Source: CAVOJY01 sp963696405 (GTDB lineage: Bacteria; Chloroflexota; Limnocylindria; Limnocylindrales; CSP1-4). From it: 64,000 nt of DNA. The stretch lies in assembly GCA_963696405.1 (NCBI GenBank), contig CAVOJY010000006.1, forward strand, positions 496,001 to 560,000. Direction: 5' to 3'. Every line of letters begins with the position of its first letter. Position 1 is the stretch's first letter. Made by a program: the position numbers and the translations under genes. The notes under the pieces are model-generated. The model ran no database searches. It was not told the DNA's origin and saw only the letters and a program-made list of their open reading frames with translations. Shown one piece after another: positions 59,828 to 64,000 of this stretch.

Positions 59828-61174
59828 GGACGACTCGCCGGGGCCTCCCCGGAGCGGATGGCTACCTCGAGCGGTGAGCCCGGGGTGACCCGCCGCCAGG
59901 GATGGTCGGCCCGGGGAGGATAGCCCGCTGCGGGCGGTTGCGGCGCGGGGCTGGGGCGGCTGAGCGATGGACGGGCCCGCTCCAGGCTCCGCAGGCGCGA
60001 TCGATCGAGGTCCGGGTGGGCCACCAGGAGGGTGCGCCCGCCGAGGACCACGTGGAGGCTCCCGTCGAGGCGGAGCTGCACGTCCACCCGCCGCCCGGCG
60101 TAGCCCCGTCTCCCCGGGAGCGGCGGCAGCTGGAGGACGAGACCGCCCACCCGCACGGTGTGGTCGAGCGCCACCACCCGGTGGAAGTGGAAGGCGCACA
60201 CCTCGTCGAGGTCGACCTCCGCGGGCACCTCCCGCCAGGCGGGCTGGAGGCCCGCCGGCTCCACCGTGAAGCGGGCGTTGAAGTCGCCGACAAAGCCGCC
60301 GAGGACGCGGTTCGCCGTTTCCCGATCATCCGCCCCGGCCAGGCGCAGGCAGGTGACAAGGCGGTCCTGGCAGGTCCCCCAGAAGCGCTCGATGCGGCCC
60401 TTGGCCTGGGCCGAGTCGGCGGCCACCGAGCGGATCCCCAGGCGCCGCAGGGCCCGTCCCACCTGGGTGGGTCGCCGTGGATCGGCCAGGCGCAGGTCCG
60501 GGTCGGGGAGCTTGCCCAAGGGGGTCTCGAAGGCCCCGTGGCGGTCGCGGTAGAGGGCCAGGGGCAGGCCCTGGCGGCGCGCCGTGTCGCGGATGATCTC
60601 GAGGTACCCGGCGCTGTCCTCGGCGTCGCGGAAGGTGGCCGCGGTGACCAACCCGGTGGCGTCGTCGACGGCGGCCAGCAGGGTGAGCCGCGGTCCCCGT
60701 CCCTCCAGCCAGTGGATGCACCGAGCCGTCGACCTGGAGGAGCATGCCGGCCTGGGGCATGCGCTCCCGGCGGCTGCGGTGGCGGGGAGCCCGGCGCCGT
60801 CGCGGGGAGGGCCGTCCCGCTCCTCGGAGGATGCGGCGCACGGTCACCCGCGACAGAGCGATGCCTTCCTCCGCCGCGAGCAGCTCGGCGAGATGCGTGT
60901 CGTTGGCCCCGTCGTACCTCCCCGCGGCAGAGGCGAGGACCGCCTCTCGCACCTCGTCGGGGGTCCGCCGTGCTGAGGCCCGCCCCCGGTTGCCGTGGAC
61001 GAGGGCGGCCGGGCCGGCGGAGAGGAAGCGGGCCCGCAGCCGCCAGGTGTGGCGCGCCGAGAGGCCCATGAGCCCCGCCGCCTCCTCGGTCGAGAGTTCA
61101 CCGGCCACAAGGTGAGCCAGGGCATGGGCCCGCTGCTGTTCCCGGGCGGTCATCGTGATCGTCTCCTTTGGCAT
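59797..61174 (-). pseudogene. IS1202/ISNCY-family transposase, frameshifted
   Basis: From ATG 61174: N-terminal helix-turn-helix (LSTEEAAGLMGLSARHTWRLRARFL) and a second one (VTVRRILRGAG). First catalytic Asp in MLLQVDGSVH. Near 60722 one base is missing: the first frame goes on as arginine-rich junk to 60326. The true continuation HWLEGRGPRLTLLAAVDDATGLVTAATF, YRDRHGAFE (second Asp) and KGRIERFWGTCQDRL (Glu) is in the other frame and stops at 59797. Joined length about 459 aa. The DDE triad is complete. A slippery heptamer for programmed frameshifting is not evident, so loss of function or an assembly indel is more likely. Confidence 0.83.
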
Positions 61175-61181
61175 CGGGGGA

Positions 61182-61234
61182 GACTGACAGAATCACGGAC
61201 CAGTTAGCTCTGACAGATTCACGGACCATCGACA
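61182..61234. repeat. Right terminal inverted repeat of the IS
   Basis: Reverse complement begins TGTCGATGGTCCGTGAATCT and repeats the GTGA-TTCTGTCAG motif, matching the left end imperfectly. Confidence 0.7.
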
Positions 61235-61251
61235 GCCCGAGGCGCCCCATG
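61235..61251. repeat. 17-bp target site duplication, right
   Basis: GCCCGAGGCGCCCCATG; see 59760-59776. Confidence 0.75.
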
Positions 61252-61301
61252 CCACATACCACGTTAGACTGTCGTCGCCCGACAGCGGGCGGGTCCCCAA
61301 G

Positions 61302-62234
61302 CCCTTGGGGCCACCACCGCTGTCTTTCGAAGAACGGCCGCGCTTGCGGCGTCCAGTCGAGGCCCGCTGGACCAATTCGTCGATCACGTGAGGGAGTGCC
61401 CCGAGCGCGAGGGCAGGGCGGCATCCTCGTCGCGAGCATGGCCGCTGCCACGCACGGGTACCGCGTCATGAGCCTGCTTCGCCCGATCCGCGACACCTTC
61501 ACCACATCTGCCGGCCTTGCCCGAGAGCGCGTTCGGACGGTGGGCGTGCGTCGTCTCCTGCTCGCCTGGCTCCTTCAGGCGATCGCTCTCTTCGTCGTCG
61601 GGTGGCTGGTGCCGGGCATCCTCGTGACGAACCTGCTGGCGGCGCTGTCCGGCGCGCTCGTCATCGGCCTCCTGAACGCCCTGGTCAGGCCGGTGCTGAT
61701 CCTGCTGACGCTGCCGCTGAGCGTCCTGTCCGTCGGGTTGATCTCGCTCGTGATCAATGCGCTCATGCTTGTGATTGCGGCGCCGTTCGTCCCGGGCCTG
61801 GAGGTGACCTCGTTCGCCGCCGCGTTCGCGGCCGCGATTCTCATCACCGTCGTCACCACCCTGATCTCGGTCGTGCTGTCGAGCGACCAGGACGATACGT
61901 TCTACAGCGAGCTCTCCCGGCGCCTCGCCCGGATGAACCAACCACCCATCCCCGGGGGTCGAGGCCTGGTCGTCATCCAGATCGACGGCCTGGCGGCGCC
62001 GATCCTGCGAAACGCGATCCGGGTCGGGCTCACGCCGCGTATGGCCTCCTGGGTCCGCGGCGGTCGGTACCGGTTCGTCGAGTGGGAGGCGTCACCGTCC
62101 TCGCAGACCTCGGCCAGCCAGGCGGGCATCCTCCACGGCAACAACACCGACGTCCCGGCCTTCCGCTGGTACGAGAAGGAGCGGGGCCGGCTGATGGTCT
62201 CCAACCATCCCGCCGACGCGACCGAGATCGAACG
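61302..62234 (+). repeat. 933-bp direct repeat, right copy, with tRNA-Glu 3' fragment
   Basis: Opens with CCCTTGGGGCCACCA, the T-stem, acceptor and CCA end of tRNA-Glu. No tRNA 5' part is present, so this is a tRNA remnant of the kind seen at integration sites. Confidence 0.92.
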
Positions 62235-62301
62235 TGAGCCCGCTCTCGCGAAAGGGTCCCGGTCCGGCTCGACTCAAACTCCAGATCCCCGGCCGATCTA
62301 G
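61438..62301 (+). pseudogene. Truncated copy of the holin-like/phosphatase gene
   Basis: Equivalent ATGs at 61438 and 61468. It keeps the four holin-like helices and the first phosphatase motifs (VVIQIDGLAAP, SSQTSASQAGILHG). After EIER at 62234 it leaves the parent sequence and stops at 62301. Later metal ligands are missing, so the phosphatase cannot work; a membrane-only product is possible. The 62302-62486 gap shows no gene. Confidence 0.82.
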
Positions 62302-62486
62302 GCCGCTCCCACCACCAGCCTCACGCAGCCATCGACCAGCACGCCCCGGAGCCCATCCGCCCGGGCGATGCAGCCCGGGCATCTGAGACCGGTTGGCGGC
62401 GAGGCCGCCGTTCCTCCGGATGAAGCGCGCCGCCGGACCCTCGACTGGCGGGCGGCGACGGAGTCGTCGGCGCCGATCCGACTGCG

Positions 62487-63260
62487 TTACCAGGCGGTCT
62501 GACCGCCGTCGACCGCAACCACCGCCCCGTGCATGAACGACGCCGCGTCCGACGCCAGGAAGGCGATCACCGCCGCGATCTCGTCGGGCTTCCCGACGCG
62601 CCCGATTGCCTGCCGTGCCGCCATCTGCACCCGCAGCTCATCGGCATTCGGCGCCCCGGCAAGGATCGAGCCGACCCAGGGCGTGTCAGTCACTCCGGGT
62701 GCCACGGCGTTCGCACGGACGCCCAGGGACCCGAAGTCGATGGCGATCGACCTTGTGATCCCCACGACGGCGGCCTTGGTGGCCGCGTAGATCGCGCGAT
62801 CGCGCGCCGCCTTGAGGGCCTGTGCCGAGGCCACGTTGACGATGGCGCCCCCACCCTCCTGGATCATGTGCGGGATCACCGCCCGACAGGTGATGAACGT
62901 GGCGCGGACGTTGACATCGAACAACCTCTGGTACCACTCGTCGGTTGTATCCACCAGGTTGCCCCGAAAGCCGGTGCCGGCGCAGTTGACGAGGATGTCA
63001 ACCCGCTCCAGGCGCCTCATCGCCTCGGCGGTCGCATCCTCTGCCTGCGGCAGGTCCGAGAGGTCCCCGGTCACGCCGAGGAAGCGTGGCCCGAGCTTCT
63101 GCTCGAGGGCGGACAGGGCCGCAGTGTTGCGGCCGATCCCTGCCACGCGAGCCGCTCCACCGTCGATGAGCGCGAACACCGTGGCCTCACCGATCCCGGA
63201 TGACGCCCCGGTCACGATTGCGTTTCGGCCAGCAAAGGTGCCGTTCACAGTAGCCTCCAT
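62487..63260 (-). CDS. SDR-family NAD(P)-dependent oxidoreductase
   Basis: 257 aa from ATG 63260. Cofactor motif VTGASSGIGEA, LVNCAGTGF, catalytic Ser in VNVASAQAL and Tyr-Lys in YAATKAAVVGI; the end AVVAVDGGQTAW is typical of classical SDRs of the FabG/glucose-dehydrogenase kind. Arg after the first strand (GIGRN) hints at NADP. Substrate unknown; the Gfo/Idh/MocA gene upstream suggests sugar or polyol metabolism. Confidence 0.9.
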   Translation of the reverse strand: MEATVNGTFAGRNAIVTGASSGIGEATVFALIDGGAARVAGIGRNTAALSALEQKLGPRFLGVTGDLSDLPQAEDATAEAMRRLERVDILVNCAGTGFRGNLVDTTDEWYQRLFDVNVRATFITCRAVIPHMIQEGGGAIVNVASAQALKAARDRAIYAATKAAVVGITRSIAIDFGSLGVRANAVAPGVTDTPWVGSILAGAPNADELRVQMAARQAIGRVGKPDEIAAVIAFLASDAASFMHGAVVAVDGGQTAW

Positions 63261-63292
63261 CCTCTCGCGGGTCTGATCTCGCGCGGACGCGG

Positions 63293-63691
63293 TCAGGACT
63301 CGGCCAGGCTCCCGTGCAGAGCGACGTGGTCCGGTCGCACGATGAAGCTCACCCGGTGCTGGCCCGCGAAGAACTCCGGGTCGACGCCGTATCGGCGGGC
63401 GAGGCTGCGGATGTCGCGCTGCCCGCGCTCCGCATCACCGACCACCTCGGCCTCTCCCCGGATGATCACATAGTCCTCTCCGTCGAAGATGGCGAGGCTC
63501 ATGCGCGGATCCCGACGCAGGTTGGCCGGCCAGCGGCGCCCTTCGAGCGAGTTGATGAGAACGCCGTCCTCGGCGAGCGAAAACCACACCACAGCCTGGT
63601 GCAGCATGTTGTCGGGGCCGAACGTGGCGATGGCAGCGCATCGAGGTGCCGACAGGAACTCCGCGATGGCAGGAGAGAACGGGCTGCTCAC
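63293..63691 (-). CDS. PPOX-class (pyridoxamine oxidase-like) flavin/F420-dependent protein
   Basis: 132 aa from GTG 63691, GGGGGA 8 nt upstream. Split-barrel fold: IAEFLSAPRCAAIATFGPD, HQAVVWFSLAEDGVLINSLEG, RRWPANLRRDPRMSLAIFDG and YVIIRGEAEVVGD. This is the set seen in short F420- or FMN-binding PPOX proteins (TIGR03618-like). Likely reduces or oxidises a small molecule; substrate unknown. Same strand as its neighbours. Confidence 0.82.
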   Translation of the reverse strand: MSSPFSPAIAEFLSAPRCAAIATFGPDNMLHQAVVWFSLAEDGVLINSLEGRRWPANLRRDPRMSLAIFDGEDYVIIRGEAEVVGDAERGQRDIRSLARRYGVDPEFFAGQHRVSFIVRPDHVALHGSLAES

Positions 63692-63764
63692 GACTGGAGT
63701 CCCCCTTGATTGACTGCCCCGACGTGGAGCGTCTTCACGAGAGCCGCGGTGTGCGCGGCTTGCT

Positions 63765-64000
63765 TCACCGCACGGGTGCGCTCGCGCTCCCCGTGAACTT
63801 GCCGACGACCACGGCGTTCGCGTAGGCCTCGCGGATGAGCCGGACGTTCTCGCGGCCGTCCTCGCCGGTGGTCGGGACCGGGCGCCCGGCATCGAGCGCA
63901 TCGAGGAAGGCGCGCACGCTCGCGACGATTGATTCCTCCCACGTCATCGCGTCCACGTCCTCGAAAGTCCACGCTCGACCCTGGTAGCGCTCCAACCTCG
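63765..64000 (-). CDS. Gfo/Idh/MocA-family oxidoreductase, C-terminal fragment
   Basis: The frame is open to the window edge; only about 78 codons are seen. ESIVASVRAFLDALDAGRPV and TTGEDGRENVRLIREAY are the standard C-terminal end of this family (usually S..D....GREALR....AYRSA). The NAD-binding domain is outside. Likely a sugar or inositol dehydrogenase. Confidence 0.75.
   Translation of the reverse strand, partial: RLERYQGRAWTFEDVDAMTWEESIVASVRAFLDALDAGRPVPTTGEDGRENVRLIREAYANAVVVGKFTGSASAPVR

Larger units (their letters stand above)
59777..61234 (-). mobile_element. IS1202-like (ISNCY) insertion sequence, 1,458 bp
   Basis: Bounded by TGTCGA at the left and TCGACA at the right. Imperfect terminal inverted repeats of about 50 bp (59777-59827; 61182-61234) each contain two copies of a GTGAwTyTGTCAG-like motif about 25 nt apart. 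Flanked by a 17-bp duplication. One transposase gene, in two frames. Long target duplications are known for IS1202 relatives. It lies 67 bp left of the right copy of the 933-bp repeat. Confidence 0.85.

Noticed and set aside
59797..61174. Programmed frameshifting in the transposase
   Set aside because: The break needs one missing base and no slippery heptamer is seen; similar indels occur in unrelated genes nearby.
61168..61437. 5' extension of the truncated holin-like gene from 61168
   Set aside because: It would begin inside the IS end and pass through the tRNA remnant; the parental gene starts at the equivalent of 61438 or 61468.

Overview
The window is very GC-rich (about 70%) bacterial chromosomal DNA with dense, short-spaced genes. 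The closest fit is a Chloroflexota lineage of the Limnocylindria/Ellin6529 kind. This is an inference from gene content: a small four-cysteine protein coupled to folC, a cydABDC block, paired Ig-like surface proteins with Thr-Pro linkers, LigD-type repair genes, and a PASTA kinase next to galU. An actinobacterial origin is the main alternative. No rRNA is present. One tRNA (Glu, TTC) is present. Several start codons lie only 6-9 nt behind a good -10 hexamer, which suggests frequent leaderless transcription.

Layout. 1-4.7 kb: a secreted subtilase cut by the window edge, a methyltransferase, a 60-nt tandem repeat, and a PHP phosphatase coupled to an MBL hydrolase. 4.9-9.1 kb: two tandem secreted Ig-like proteins sharing 1,149 bp at about 99.7% identity. 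9.5-13.9 kb: an MFS transporter, argS and a broken XRE regulator. 13.9-20.2 kb: cydA-cydB-cydD-cydC (cytochrome bd oxidase and its assembly exporter). 20.3-24.6 kb: an aminotransferase and a NUDIX gene, a second subtilase with a frameshift in its Thr-Pro linker, and a META lipoprotein. 24.7-29.6 kb: a one-carbon cluster with fhs (frameshifted), folD (catalytic lysine missing) and a truncated MetH-like gene. 29.7-35.1 kb: a LigD polymerase, a 2-hydroxyacid dehydrogenase, an ATP-dependent DNA ligase (frameshifted) and a serine beta-lactamase-family protein (frameshifted). 35.2-39.8 kb: ribosomal protein L25, a two-component system and an HtrA protease. 39.9-43.0 kb: folB-folP-folC plus the four-Cys protein. 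43.2-48.3 kb: an Ig-like membrane protein, a zinc-ribbon protein, a PASTA kinase, galU and a small hypothetical. 48.4-49.5 kb: a methyltransferase, a membrane protein and tRNA-Glu.

49.5-62.3 kb is the most unusual part. A 933-bp segment that begins inside the 3' end of tRNA-Glu, and carries the start of a holin-like/phosphatase fusion gene, recurs 11,808 bp downstream as a truncated copy. Between the copies lie membrane and stress-type genes (MFS, DUF1269-like, TraB-like, DUF4239-like, a Vps62-like protein) and an IS1202-like insertion sequence with a 17-bp target duplication. No integrase gene is visible. 62.5-64 kb: an SDR oxidoreductase, a PPOX-class flavoprotein and the C-terminus of a Gfo/Idh/MocA oxidoreductase.

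At least six genes carry a single-base indel or nonsense change while the sequence on both sides stays conserved. This points either to recent gene decay or to assembly indels, and read-level checking would separate the two.
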